From Cycas panzhihuaensis (taxonomy: Eukaryota > Cycadophyta): a stretch of 64,000 bases of DNA. A program made the translations under genes and the position numbers. Below the pieces are notes generated by a model. The model worked only from the letters and a program-made list of their open reading frames with translations. It had not been told where the DNA came from and did no database searches. Below are positions 32,395 through 44,599 of this stretch, piece by piece. The stretch spans positions 232,197,741 to 232,261,740 of the forward strand of contig CM041465.1 of assembly GCA_023213395.1 (NCBI GenBank), given 5' to 3'. Within the stretch, counting starts at the first letter, position 1. Every line of letters begins with the position of its first letter.

Positions 32395-32875
32395 TTGTCA
32401 AGTAGTGTTTGACTTACTCTAAGTACTATGTGCTCGAGCATTGCTTCTTCTTGAAGGTAAATAAGAAAAGGCTAGAAGAATGATGTGATTGTAATGTATG
32501 TCCTTGGAATCCTCTATGAAATATTGCTTAGAAGTTGTTGCATATGAATAAAATGCATTCTAAGAGAGATTGTCACACATCTTCAATCATCATAAAAAAT
32601 GGTGGCAAATAGAGAGCCTCTCAAGTTTTAAAATAAAGTAGTCGTACTTGCCTTTGATCTCCTAGTAATTTGGGCAATGAAAGATAAAGTGTTCCTTTAT
32701 CTCAAAGCTAAGTGAACATAACCTACTAATGCCTTGAGATTTGATTATAGAATGTTTAATCTCTATTAGAAGTTGGTGAGAAGAAAACTCGATTTGGTGT
32801 GACATATGGTGGCTTACATATCCAAGAGGGCTTTGTCAACGATGTGGAGAATTCTTTGATTAGAAGGATAGTTTT
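32395..32875. other. No feature recognised
   Basis: AT-rich sequence between the outer end of Copia-3 and the LTR element at 32876. No repeat, coding similarity or RNA gene seen. Confidence 0.6.
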
Positions 32876-33366
32876 TGTGGCAATGCCCATCGATACTCCA
32901 CAAAAAAGATAATATTTTTAGCAGAAATTCCCAGATAATAATATCTTAACATGCACACGACAGATTCTTTCAGTAGTAAACAAGTATAATAACAAGAAAA
33001 TAGCTCATCCACAGAATAATAATTGAAATTACAATAGTAATATCAGATTATAATAGTAAATAACCAATGAAATATCTCAAATAATGTTATGCTCTTTGAG
33101 GCGAGGGGTTCCTCTCAAATGGCACAGTAGTGCCTAATGGCCTTAAGCCATTATTTTAGATCAAATAATCAATTTTCCAAAAGTTGATTCCAAATGAATA
33201 AGACTCCTCTATTTATAGCCTTACTTTTCTCTCTCTAAAATCTTCTAATTCTCTCTTCTAAAAAATATCGACTTCACATTAAATAAATCCTTCTTTATCT
33301 TCCTAAAAACTGACTTCATGTCTCTCTTAAAAATACTGGCTTCCATTAATAATTAAGAATGCCACA
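32876..33366 (-). repeat. Element E 3' LTR
   Basis: Shares with 36591-37028 the GAGGCGAGGGGTTCCTC block, CTCCTCTATTTATAGCC (TATA-like) and the end GGAATGCCACA/AGAATGCCACA. It retains about 48 bp after the GGCACAGTAG block that are missing from the right copy. Confidence 0.85.
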
Positions 33367-36300
33367 ATTCCCCTCCCCTTAAATACTTTGCCCTCGAGGT
33401 ATAGGTAGTTGCATGTGGAGTTGCTTTGGCAAGTTTTTCAATCCGTCGCCTAGTATGGCTTGTATGCCATAAAAATTGGGTCCAATGTTGCGCCTTCTGT
33501 AGGAGATCGCTAATGTGAAACCTGAGCTTGTAGATGCCTATTTTGGGAACTAGGTACATGTTATATTTTTCCCTATATAGAAGTGATCTTAGAACGTGTG
33601 GTGTTGATGATGCTTGGCCATGATTTTGTTTGGTGCTTGTACATTTTGCCCTTAATTGGTATTGCTTAAGGTATGAGAGGTGTTGAGAAAACTACAGGGA
33701 TTTGGTAGGGAGGAAGTAGCATGATTTTGGGAAGTTGGAAAAGACTTGATCAGAAGGATCGTACATTGGTGATTAGATAATGCAAGGAGCGGGAGAAGGG
33801 AGGGTCTATGAGGTGATTAGCAATAAAAGTAAATTTGTATGTGTGGATAACTTGGAGAAGAGAACTATATGGCGAGGGGTACTTTAGGCTTGAGAATTGG
33901 ATCGATAAGGGGTTATGATCAAGATAGGTTTGGTTGGATAATTAGAGATCTTAGGGAAATAAGAGGGATATGAGATTAGTGATAGACACGCTTTATGGGA
34001 AAGAGGTTTGAATAGAGGTTCAAAGATGAGGGAACGTCTGGATGAAGGAATTAATGGAAAAAAAGAGTGTTGGTTATATAGAAGTATGGAAGGTTGGGAT
34101 AGACAGGATGAGGTCTTATGAGAGGCAATCATCGTACTAGGAAGTGAAATGTGATGAAGAGGGGATGGAAGATTTGGGATATCCTACTAAGGAATTTCTC
34201 TAGGAGATGAAGGAACATACAAGCGGAGAATTGAGCTATGGGTGTGAAGAGTAACTAAAATTTGCCCTGTGAAGATTTTAGAATTAAGAAGCTTAGGAGT
34301 TTGGACAGCTATGAAGTAAGGGGGAGAGGGTTTCTATATAGTTATTAAGGATGGAAAAGAAAGAGGAAAGATGAAACTATCAAAGGAAATATGCATGTGC
34401 ACTATAGGGTCTATGTTAGATACTTCACTGGATTTGTTGGATTGCATGGTCTCTTCCTTGGGTTGCTTAGGTTCTTCTTCATAACCATGGACGGGTCCTC
34501 CTTGCTCCACTAAATCCTGCTTCTCTTCAAAGTACTAGACATGTTCTTGCACTTGAATTGATTGCTTAGCATAGATTCTTGAATTTTTCTATCAAGGGTC
34601 TAATCTTCGTCTATCTGCTTTGATTCTCTAGCATCTTCACATTGCTCATGTCTCTGCGGATCTTAATGTGTTTCCTCTTTTTGAACTTTGTCTTCGTTGT
34701 AATATGTTTCTTCTTGGTGCCTGTCTTTTGCACCCTCTTGAGCTAGGTTATTTGAAATTCCTTTATCTTGCTTCCACTGACTGGATGTTGTGCAACATGA
34801 AAATTGAAACTATAACCAATTGCTAAGAGGTTTTGGTTTGCAAGACCAATTAATGAACCAGTCAAGAGCTTTCCCTTTCAAGAGAAGTTCCATACGTGGT
34901 CCACAATCTTCAATCTATATATTCTTTGTGTAATCATCTATAGCAGGCCCAACAGATATTCACAATAGATAGAAGCAAATTTCCAATAGATAATGTTAAT
35001 TTTCACAGATTTCATGCATTTAACAGTGATAGTTCCCCACAAAAATAATAAATCCAATAGATCACAAATATTTACAGCATATAATTCTTTGTAAAACGTT
35101 ACTCAACAGACATAGTTTAGCATCCATATAGTACAACATTCATACATGAATAAATAAGATATAATATATTAATACAGAACTTGATTATAATGTCCAGTAG
35201 CTACAACCCTCTTTGAGGCAGGCGCAATCCTCTAGTAGGCAAGAGGCCCTAATGGTATGAATCCATTATACCATGAGGTAAGAAATTCTCCAAGACTCTT
35301 TTATAAGTGAGGAAGGCTTCTCTATTTATAGCCTTCACAAACCCAACTCCTATCTTTCCCTCCAAAAAACTAACTTCAAAATGAAATAAAATAAATGATT
35401 CTTCTTTTAATTCTCCTAAAAAGCGACTTCCTAATAATATTTCTTTCTATAAAACCAACTTCATCCTTATTTTAGGAATGCTACATCATCTAGTGTTTTG
35501 ACAAGATCTAGCCATTTTCTCACCCTAGCATATTCATCTAGATCGAAAGAAGGTAACTCCATTTTTTTTCTTCTTGTCAATAAGAGTTGCCACTTCATTG
35601 GCTAAAATCTATGTCAAGGACTGATCAAAACTATACCATGCAACCATTCAAAATGATCGTCTTTGAATTAGGATTCCAATAGTTCAAATGAGACTAAAAT
35701 CTGGTACCTGTAGCAAAAGTTATGGACAAAAACGTCTAAGTACCCCTTTTGGAAAGTAAAACTAAAAAAAGAAAAGAATAAAATAAAAAGAGGTTTTGGG
35801 CCCCTTTTAGGCTCTAGCCCTTGGTCACCTGAAATCACTATGTGGCCAACTGTTAGTAGCTAGGGGCTGCGGACTTCCAAAATAAAATCTAATAGGGTTT
35901 AATTTAATAAATGCCTTGCAAAATGATAACCCTAACTTACAAAAATGATTTCACCTAGTTATTCGACGGAAACACGATTCTTAAGTTGTTCTATGGTGTA
36001 CCAACTCTTCAACAGTGTGTTTTGCGATATTAGCCAGTTGTACAATTATCTCTAGATGCTTTGACTGTGACGATTTAGGTTTCCCTTGAATGATAAAGTT
36101 CTTGCAATAATCAGTGAACAAAATATAATTGACGAATATCAAAGGCTTCCTAACTCACAGTAAGGTAGATTCGTGTTGTTGACTCTAGAGATTTGTCTCC
36201 TAGGCAACTGATGTGAAGCTTTGTCCACTGAATATATATTCTCCTTGAATGTCTAACCAATGTGTGTATCTTTGAATAGCATACAATGCATATCTATATG

Positions 36301-36590
36301 GTGGTGCTTTGTTGCTTTGGATATGGTGGTGAATAGTGCAGATTTGTAGATCCGTTAGGTGATATATGATATATAGACTAGCAACCTAGGTTTGACTTCC
36401 ACAGACAAAATTTTCATACTACAGTCCATAATCTCCACAAGTGGTGCCAAGTTTCCTCTATTTCCTTCTTGCTAGATGGTTGGTGATAATATTAAAAAAG
36501 CTTGGCAAAGTTTGCAAAAAAGAATTTCCAGGCACAACTTTGTTCTTCTATTATAAAACCCAAACTCTTCTTCATTGTATCTGATACCAA
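33367..36590 (-). other. Interior of Element E, no intact gene
   Basis: Begins with the polypurine tract and ends with the primer-binding site. Short open segments (33559-33353, 34132-33884) show no family I know. It contains a further LTR-like stretch at about 34947-35490. The rest is unannotated. Confidence 0.6.
34947..35490 (-). repeat. LTR-like sequence related to Element E LTRs
   Basis: The layout parallels the E LTRs: a GAGGCAGGCGCAATCCTC block, CTTCTCTATTTATAGCC, an AACTTCA/GACTTC-rich tail, and an end TAGGAATGCTACA. It is strongly diverged. It may be a solo LTR of a sister family inserted in Element E. I could not fix exact ends or a target duplication. Confidence 0.5.
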
Positions 36591-37028
36591 TGTGGTGATG
36601 CCTATTGATACTCCATAGAAAAAATAATAGTTACAACAAAAATTCCCAAATAATCATATCTCAACATGCATACATTAGATTCTTTTAGTAGTAAACAAGT
36701 ATAATAATAGAAAATAGCTCATGCACAGAATAATGATTGAAATTGCAGTAATGATATCAGATTATAACAGTAAATAACCGATGAAATATCTCAAATAATG
36801 TTGCCCTCTTCGAGGCGAGGGGTTCCTCCCGAATGGCATAATACTGTTCAAATAGTCAATTATCCAAAAGTTGATTACAAATGAATATGGCTCCTCTATT
36901 TATAGCCCTACTTTTCTCTCTCTAAAATCTTCTAATTGTCTCCCCTAAAAAAATACCAAGTTCACATTAAATAAATCCTTCTTTATCTTCCTAAAAATTG
37001 ACTTCCATTAATAATTAGGAATGCCACA
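36581..37028 (-). repeat. Element E 5' LTR with primer-binding site
   Basis: The LTR 36591-37028 begins TGTGGTGATGCC and ends AGGAATGCCACA. One base separates it from the 9-nt primer site at 36581-36589. Confidence 0.85.
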
Positions 37029-37304
37029 TTTTTAAGCAGAGAACTCTAGGCAGGAAGATCCATGTGACTTGAAGATTCATTAGATAGAGTTCATACATGA
37101 TAATCTCTTTAACCTTGCTCTTGGACATATTGAGATTAGAGTGTTTAGGATTAACTAAGTGAGGGGTAAGTGGCTAATAGATATCCTCACTTGAGTTTGA
37201 TCAATGCCCTCTTGGGTTGATAACAATGGGTATCGCACAATAAGCTACCAATTGTAAGGGGATTGGTTAGATGGCAATTGTGTTAAAGAGCTCACAATGT
37301 TTAG

Positions 37305-37480
37305 ATCCTTGATTGTTTAGTTGAGTGGGTAGATACATGGAAGACAATCTTAAGGGGAAAGAGTTTGAATCCACAGGTGCAAAATGCCATTTATGTGATT
37401 GTACACTAGACAATTGACTTACTTCTAGTGTAGGGGCCTTTGTTGTGAAGACATACATGCATTCATGCAATGGACATTTC
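37305..37480 (+). repeat. Possible tRNA-derived SINE
   Basis: TAGTTGAGTGG at 37318-37328 fits the RNA polymerase III A box (TRGYNNANNGG) at every position. AGTTTGAATCC at 37362-37372 is close to the B box (GGTTCGAATCC). The 44-base offset between box starts equals that of a normal tRNA. Flanking bases do not fold into a convincing tRNA, so a SINE head is likelier. Ends and target duplication were not found. Confidence 0.35.
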
Positions 37481-38347
37481 ACAAATCTTCCTAAACATGT
37501 ACTTATTATTATCAGAACATTGTGTGAATTGATGCTATGCTCTCACCATAGTGCAATCCACACAAAGCTATAGTACATGATCTTACAATACTATAGAATA
37601 GAGTTAATGATTTGGTATTTCATTATTTATGACAAATTGTTGGATGATGAATGATTGAATGGATGTTGTTGAGCGATGGTATAACAATCCCAACTATGTC
37701 TATTACTATTATAACGATTCATAAGGTAAAGAAAAAAGAAACTTGTTCAAAGCTTATATAGTGTGTAAATAAACAGGCATAGGCAACAATGAATTTTTTG
37801 ACCTAAGTAGTCAAAAAAAAAGGTTTAAAAGTATGGATTTAAATTGAATTAGAATCAAATTATAACTTCCCCGCGAAATAGTTCACAAAAGAAAACCAAA
37901 TTCCAAGTTGAAATGCAAATATGAAATTTATTGCTAAGAACCAACTCTTGAATGTCCAAGTAAGATAAAACTAAGGTCAAAAAAACATACTATGAAGCTA
38001 AGTGGAAAGTAACTAGAGACCTCAGATGGGATATGTAGATACATGTTGAAATTTCCATACATACGTCTACTTGACCATAGGGATCTATTTATACCTTCTT
38101 ATGTTCAAGGACATCTTATGCTCTATGCATGTGGTATGCATATATTCTTCTTTATAACTTAGTTACATATGTTTTAACTCCTAATATAGAACTTTTACAA
38201 AAGATGAGGTTGTGAAGGGTTCACTAGTAGTCCACCCCCTCAAGAAATGCTTTACCCTCAAAGCATTGGGAGTTTAGATGTAGGATGAATGTCTCAAATT
38301 CCCTTGTCTATCTTCTTTTGATAGTCCTTTCCACTTTAACAAAATCT
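37481..38347. other. No feature recognised
   Basis: AT-rich sequence with no coding similarity, LTR ends or RNA genes noticed. Confidence 0.55.
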
Positions 38348-39560
38348 CTATGATGAACCTAGATTTGACTGCCTTTTGCTATACCTCCAATATTCCTTTA
38401 GGTTCGAGGATGATTTTTCCTTCTTCATCAGTGATGGGAAGCTTTGTAGAAGGGCAAACACGAAATCCAACTTTCCCTTTAAGACAAGAGATGCAGAAAA
38501 CATCATGAATCTTACTGGATGAGGGTAAGTGGAGAAATATGCTCCTTCTTCAACTTTCTTCCTACTTTGGTATGATCCATAAAACCTTGGTGCCAATTTA
38601 TGTTTCCCTTATCATCAAAGGGAACCAATTTGTACGGTTGGAGCCTCATATAAACCCAATTGCCTTCTTCAAGTTGCCTATTGGATCTATGTTGGTTTGC
38701 ATGTTGTTTCATTCTATTCTACGTTGTGTTGTAATGATCCTTGAGTTCCTTTAGTACCTTTTGCAGCTTGTGGAAGGAGTTCTTGTGCTACAAGTGTCTT
38801 CATAGATGTTTGGAAGTAACCTATCATTACAAGTGGAGGGTATCCATATACATTGTGAAGGGAGCCTTCTTAATAATGGAGTGATGATTCGTGTTGTACC
38901 AACACTTAGCTAGATGAATCCATTGTACCTGCTTCATTTGATTGTCCCTGGCATACTATATCAAATAAGCTTCTAAACATTTGTTGACAATTTCAAATTG
39001 ACCATTTGTATGAGGATGGTATGTCGCGCTCATGGTTAACTTTGTTTTGGCCAACTTGAATAGTTCCATCTAGAAGTTGTTGGTAAATCTGGGATGCTGG
39101 TCATTGATAATCTTTTTAGGAACTCCATCCATCTTGTGAATGCTTTCCATGAACAAGTTTTCTACTTGTGGTGTTGAATAAGAGGATTGCATTGGAATAA
39201 AATGAGTGTATGGTAAGGCGGTCTACAACCACAAAGGTAACATCCTTTCCTATTAACTTTGTAAATCCTAGGATAATGTCCATGGAAATTTCTTCCCATT
39301 TTTTATTAGGTATCGCAGGTGGTTGTAATGATTCAAGAACTTTTGAACTTTTTACCTCTTACCTTTGACATGTTTTGCATTGGGTGATGAAAGTCTTTGT
39401 ATTGGCCTTCATTCATTTCCAACAAAAGGATTTCTTCACTTTCTCACAAGCTCTCTACAAATCTAGAATATCTTAGAAGCAAAGGTTGATGGTCTTGTAG
39501 TATCTTCTCTTTCAAGTTAGAGTGGCACAAGGTAGATAGATTCTCTTTTTGTGTAGGAAT
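38348..39560 (-). pseudogene. Ty3/gypsy integrase relic
   Basis: Reading leftwards: the end of the zinc-binding domain (F-I-T-Q-C-K-T-C, about 39380), then V-V-V-D-R-L, I-N-D-Q-H-P and H-T-N-G-Q-F-E-I-V-N, so the D, D and E positions are present. The C-terminal part at 38712-38348 shows LEEGNWVYMRLQPYK and MAPRFYGSYQ. This sequence is chromovirus-like (general Tekay/Reina type) and unlike Gypsy-M/P. Stops and frameshifts are frequent. No LTRs were found around it. Confidence 0.82.
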
Positions 39561-41699
39561 GTTTCCATTAATGCTTCAATTGGGGTTTGTTAACTAGATT
39601 TTCCTCCAGACTAAGAGTAGGAAGAGCAATGAGGGAAGAATTAGGGTCTTTTGCCTATATGTGATGATGTACCATAGATGTATTCACCAGGATTGCATAT
39701 CAAGATGCATCACCACATAAAGGCACACATCATAACATAACAACTGATATAGAAGCATTTATGAAAGAGTGATACACACTATGGTACAACTATAAGTTAT
39801 TTACATGTGATGCACCAATCAATCATCACTTATTGTATTTAATATGATCTAAGATCAATTATAGAGGCTTGATCCTTCACACTTGATCCTTAATTCCAAT
39901 CCACCATCTCATGCCCCCTTCTCTTACAATCAACTCATTTAAATATACATTCCCTCATAATCCTTTGTGCAACCATGGACAACCCTTAATAATGGTCATT
40001 AATAACCATATTTACAATGTAATCTACATAATGTCCCAACATCTATACCCCCTTTTAAGACTTGATAATCCTACTAAGGTGATGCTAGAAACAAAACTTT
40101 GTCTTGCTCGAGCTATAGATGATCAGAATTGTATTGAAAAATTGAAGCATTGGTTATGAATTATTGGATCAACCTTCATGCAGTTTGAAAATCAAACTCC
40201 AAACATTCATTCAAGTTTGCCTTTGATCGGTTGATCGACCTTCAAATTAGATTGTCGATATGGTTCTTATGTTCAATCGAGCCCTATATGCTCTCTAATC
40301 GATGTCTATCTAATGACTTATGTCCAACCCTAAATCTTCAATTGATTAACATCTCAAAATGCCCCTTTATCATTGTATGATGATTTTAGCTCTTGTGTGA
40401 GTATTTAATGTATGGTCTAGATTAATGGTGACCCATTTTTTATTGCTACCGATCAACGTCTATTTGATCGTCCATAACTTAATCTCTACTCTTGTAGTGA
40501 CTAGTATTACATGCACCTCTACTATGTTGATTCCATTAACTAGTCGATATTGAGATCTACCAGCTTCAGTTTGACTCTCATTGTGTTGATTATCCTTCCA
40601 TACTCTATTGCCCGTAGCTACAACCATGAGGTCAATCCTTTAGGCTCTAGATCATTGTTCCATTAGTCTATCGCAACCTCCCTTGGCCCATCTGGTAAAC
40701 TAATGCAAAGTGTTTCAACATATCTATTTTTGCTATGATATTTCGATTCTACCTACAAGTTGGCTTAGATGTAATCAATCTATTTAATTGGAACTGTTAA
40801 ATTCAGTGACCAATATGAAACTTCCTCATGATTTACTCAATGATTAAGCATCAAGAGCTAGCCCATGTCGTTAATGTGACATTTAGCATTGCAACAATGC
40901 AACCTTAATCGATCAGGAATAATGGTCTTTATTCAATTGGCAATAATATAACCCTTAATCGACAATGGTCTTGTTGATCAATCTTGGATTGCTCTTTAGT
41001 TGGATCAACCCATTACTAATGGAATGATGGTGGTACTATTCTTTATTGATGCCCTATTTGAATCAATGCAATAGTATTTGGATCGACGATGGTACTCTTC
41101 TTGATCAACCCCCAATCTGGATTGGGCCACTAATATTTGGATTCACACCTTAAAATGTTCAGCCCTAGTTTGAATGTTGAATTGAATGTCATCTACTCCT
41201 CTCATGCTTGAGATCATTGTTCATCTTCCCATTCTGGGATCGCTTCATCATCATCATTCTCTTCTTCATTTTCATCTTCTTCTTCATCATATTTTTCTTC
41301 TTGTTCCTAATCATTTATAGCTTGCTTTCCATAATTAGATGACTCTTTTTTTAGCTTCACATTGTCTTGAATTTCAATTAGGGGGCCATTGGGTTAGGCA
41401 AAGGAATTGGCCTCTTTGGCGGTATCCTCCTCATTTTCATGGGGGGCTTCTTATCCATACTTAATCTACTTTGACTATTATAACTTGAAGCAACATTAGC
41501 AACAGTATATCCACTGCCAAACTTCTTATTTACATTGCCACATCCTCTATGTTGTTTAGATGATCAATGTAGGTTAATAATAGTAGCACCATAACCACTA
41601 CCACTACCTATAGGTCAATTATACTTCTTCTTTGTCCCTAACTTCTTATTTGCTATTGCCTTGTCCTCATTGTTAATGTAGGTTATGATGCTATTCACT
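39561..41699. other. Unannotated AT-rich stretch with many TGATCAA/ATCGAT words
   Basis: The part near 39561-39660 may be the last decayed RNase H/integrase edge of the gypsy relic. Between about 40220 and 41120 short words such as TTGATCAACC, GATCGACC and AATCGAT recur without regular period. 41250-41310 is a CTT/ATC-rich simple stretch. No gene recognised. Confidence 0.5.
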
Positions 41700-42470
41700 T
41701 TATGGGTCCTCATATATTGATTATCAAATATAGCAATGAGGAATTGACAGGCATTGGAGGGCAAGGAAGAAGGCACAAATCTCATCCTCTATAGAACATG
41801 CCCTTGACATTAGAGAATTGCATTTCCATGCCAAATAAGAAGATGTTGAGGAGAAGCATCGACTGGCATGGAACCATCCAACTCTTTATTAGTAGTTGAG
41901 TACTTTTGTCTGACCATTTCACAAAGTGTGCATTACTTTTATAGCCCATTAAACCATTCTCCTTCTTCGTCATCTCTATCAAACTGTATAATACTATGAT
42001 TATTCTTATTCGATTCATCTAGCATGAATGTCTTTGGGTCGAATGGATTTGCTTTTATTTCTGTCATGTTTGACACTCATACAATGTTCATCTTCTACTT
42101 CATGTGTGGATGTTGTTTTACGAGAACTTCTGAATGAAAGGTGGTCCTTTAACATCCTACTTTGTGATGTGTTTGATCCTCTAGCTCTTTTGAAAGTTGC
42201 TTTCTAATTCTAAGTGGTGGATTTGTATTTGGATTTGGAGATTGAGTTGGGTCATGCTATTGTTGTTGCTTTTGTTGAAGTACGTATTCTCATCCTCATC
42301 AAAATCATCAAATACATCTTGATGTAGTAACATCTCTTTGATCATTGCCACCATCTGTTTGCTCATCTTGGAAATTAATTGCACCCTCCTCTTCCCTTTC
42401 TTCTCCAAAAACATTTTGCATCAATTGCTTGTAGCATTGCCTTTCTTCGCTCATCATTAAATTAATTAAC
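41700..42470 (-). pseudogene. Unrecognised coding relic
   Basis: Two open segments on the minus strand (42414-42181 and 42018-41782) with gene-like composition: Lys/Arg-rich first, then Asp/Glu-rich (DVFDDFDEDENTYF). Later comes F-V-K-W-S-D-K-S-T-Q-L-L-I-K-S-W, which resembles the first helix of a trihelix/SANT-like DNA-binding domain (W-S-x-x-x-T-x-x-L-I). Continuity is lost through frameshifts. It could be a relic of a transposon-borne or host DNA-binding protein. Assignment is weak. Confidence 0.3.
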
Positions 42471-42669
42471 TAATTAATGATTTGATTGGCGACTTGGCTT
42501 AGTTCCCTATTAGGATTGGCCCATCACATGTTGCTTGGCTCTTATTGATTGACCTTTGACATATTTGTATTGATATGATCAAAACACATACATCAATCAA
42601 TCTTCTTCTGGCATTGATCAATCAACGAATGCACTTCATTAGATTGGACTAATGAGTATCGCTCATTCA

Positions 42670-43044
42670 TGTGTTTTGACATTATGTAATATTATCTGTG
42701 AATTATTATACTTATATGTAAAATACATTTAAGTTAGGATGTAAGTCAAGTAATTACTCAGTTAGTTAGTTAGATAGTTAGAAGTCAGTTAGTAAAGCTA
42801 AAGCTAATTAAGTTAGTTGAATAGTTGGTTAGGTATGTTTTCAGGCGGTTACTAAGCCTTCAATATAAATGAGAGGTGCCTTATTGTACACACATAAATG
42901 AGCGTATATTTATGAATGTAGGCCAAATTTTTGAGATAATAGAAGAAAATTCGTTCAATAATCTCTTCAACAATCCTTGTTCAATGGGTAATGTTCTCTA
43001 AGTCTGCGATCAACCATGATTACACATTAGATGGTATTAGAGCC
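42670..43044 (+). repeat. LTR of an otherwise unseen copia-type element, plus strand
   Basis: The segment from about TGTGTTTTGACATT carries a TATA box (CAATATAAATG, about 42860) and ends at TGGTATTAGAGCC (43032-43044), a near match to the tRNA-iMet-type primer site. The exact LTR end before it does not show a clear CA. No matching gag or pol follows. Confidence 0.6.
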
Positions 43045-43084
43045 TGCGATCAACCATGATTACACATTAGATGGTATTAAAGCC
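43005..43084 (+). repeat. 40-bp tandem duplication containing the primer-binding site
   Basis: Copies at 43005-43044 and 43045-43084 (each TGCGATCAACCATG to TGGTATTA-A/G-AGCC) differ at one base. Each carries a TGGTATTA primer-site core. Confidence 0.92.
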
Positions 43085-44599
43085 TACGATCATGCTTATT
43101 AATTGCAAGTTTGCCGCTCTCAAATGGGAGATTTTGAAGGAAGCTCTCGTAGTTTGATGCTCTGCATTAGTGAAGGCCAAAAATCTAGGCAATTTTGAAT
43201 TTGATAGAATATTAAATAATAATAATAATAGTAATTACATGATGCCCTAGTTTGAAGAATGAAGAAATGCGCCATGTTTCCTAACTGTGTGAGGAGGATT
43301 GTATGAATTGCACCCTAGCCACGTGAGAGTGATTGCCCCTGTTGCGAGATGCCTGCCAAGCAATGCATGAAGAACTCCATGCAACAAGCAAAAGAATGCT
43401 AGACAAGAGAGACGTTGCAGTAAAAACCAGACGGGATGTGCCGGACGAGATTGCAATGATTAGATGGCTTTGATGTAGGTGCTTGAAGATTGCACATGAG
43501 TCTGAGCACATTTCCCACTATGCAATGATGCTGAGAGGATGAACAATAGAGATTAATAGAGATCAAGCATCATAGCAGGAATGTGAGAGGTCTATCCACA
43601 AAGAATGACACACTTAGGGCAGGAAAAAAACACTAGAATTGGGCCCACATTGAGGAACAATGCCTAGAGCTAGAGGAGACATGCAGGAAATGCACACCCA
43701 TCAAACCACGCCATGAAAAAAATCTACCACAAAATTGCACCCTAGCAAATCCACCCATGATGGATGAACATTGGTGCTTGCGAAGAAAGTTGCCAACGTT
43801 GCGAAAATCAAAGGAGGCAAAAAATCAATTTTGCAGAGTTGTTATGGCAAAAGAATAAAAGTAATTTCAATTTAGTTAAGGTTAGAGCGAAATATTTGGT
43901 TTGGAATAATTTTCGTATATCCTTCAAGAATATTCCCAACATATACTTTAAGTATTAGAGCAATACCTAAATTACATTAAATAATGTCATTTATAAGGGC
44001 TTTAACAATAGAAAAAATGTCATTGTTTCTAAAATTGCGGATGCTACATTTTGATAGAGCTATTTCTTTAATTTGCAAATGACAAGTGTGGAAATTTATT
44101 ATTTTTGACAAAAATTCTAAAGGCAGATGACAATACAATGATTAAAAGGCATTAAAAAGTTACTTGTAAAGCGCAAAAATTCACATTATTCTTTATTTTA
44201 ATCTAGTCCGCTGCAATAGGAGTTGTGTTGAGAGATTTTAATGCTCATAATAAATTTTGGGTTATTAAAATATTGATATCTGTAAAGACATGTTCATATT
44301 TTTAAAATTTTTGTCAAGTGTGACATACCTCATAGAGGAAAACATACTTCTTCCGAGGAATAAATGGTTAAAGACATTGAGTGAGGATCAGAGAAACCGT
44401 CTCCAACTTTTGCATAAGTAATGGAGCATATGATGTAGAACATGATGACCATGTTTTAGCAACTGATGATTCATCAGACATAGTAGACCCAATAACTCTC
44501 ACAAGCACAACAAGCTCAAGTTTACACAATAGTTCCTATCTAGTTATTGTAGTTTAAGCTAGATATGTGAGAAATGGCATTAAGCCTACAATAAGCAGG
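43085..44599. other. No gene recognised; short AAT microsatellite
   Basis: Sequence after the duplicated primer site, with no gag or pol similarity. A short AAT repeat lies at about 43215-43230. The rest is AT-rich and unannotated up to the Copia-4 3' LTR, whose outer end is uncertain. Confidence 0.5.

Larger units (their letters stand above)
32876..37028 (-). mobile_element. Element E: decayed 4.2-kb LTR retrotransposon without recognisable pol
   Basis: A pair of related LTRs, 32876-33366 (491 bp) and 36591-37028 (438 bp). The complement of 36581-36589 is TGGTATCAG, a tRNA-iMet-type primer site just inside the right LTR. The complement of 33367-33381 is TAAGGGGAGGGGAAT, a polypurine tract beside the left LTR. 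Together they give minus-strand orientation. Flanks GTTTT (32871-32875) and TTTTT (37029-37033) are a 4-of-5 target duplication. The interior has no gag or pol that I can recognise, so superfamily is undetermined. Confidence 0.85.

Noticed and set aside
37305-37390. Functional tRNA gene
   Set aside because: Box spacing fits, but the flanks do not form an acceptor stem or a clear anticodon arm, and the B box deviates.
43005-43084. Start of a satellite array
   Set aside because: Only two copies exist and they span an LTR end and primer site.
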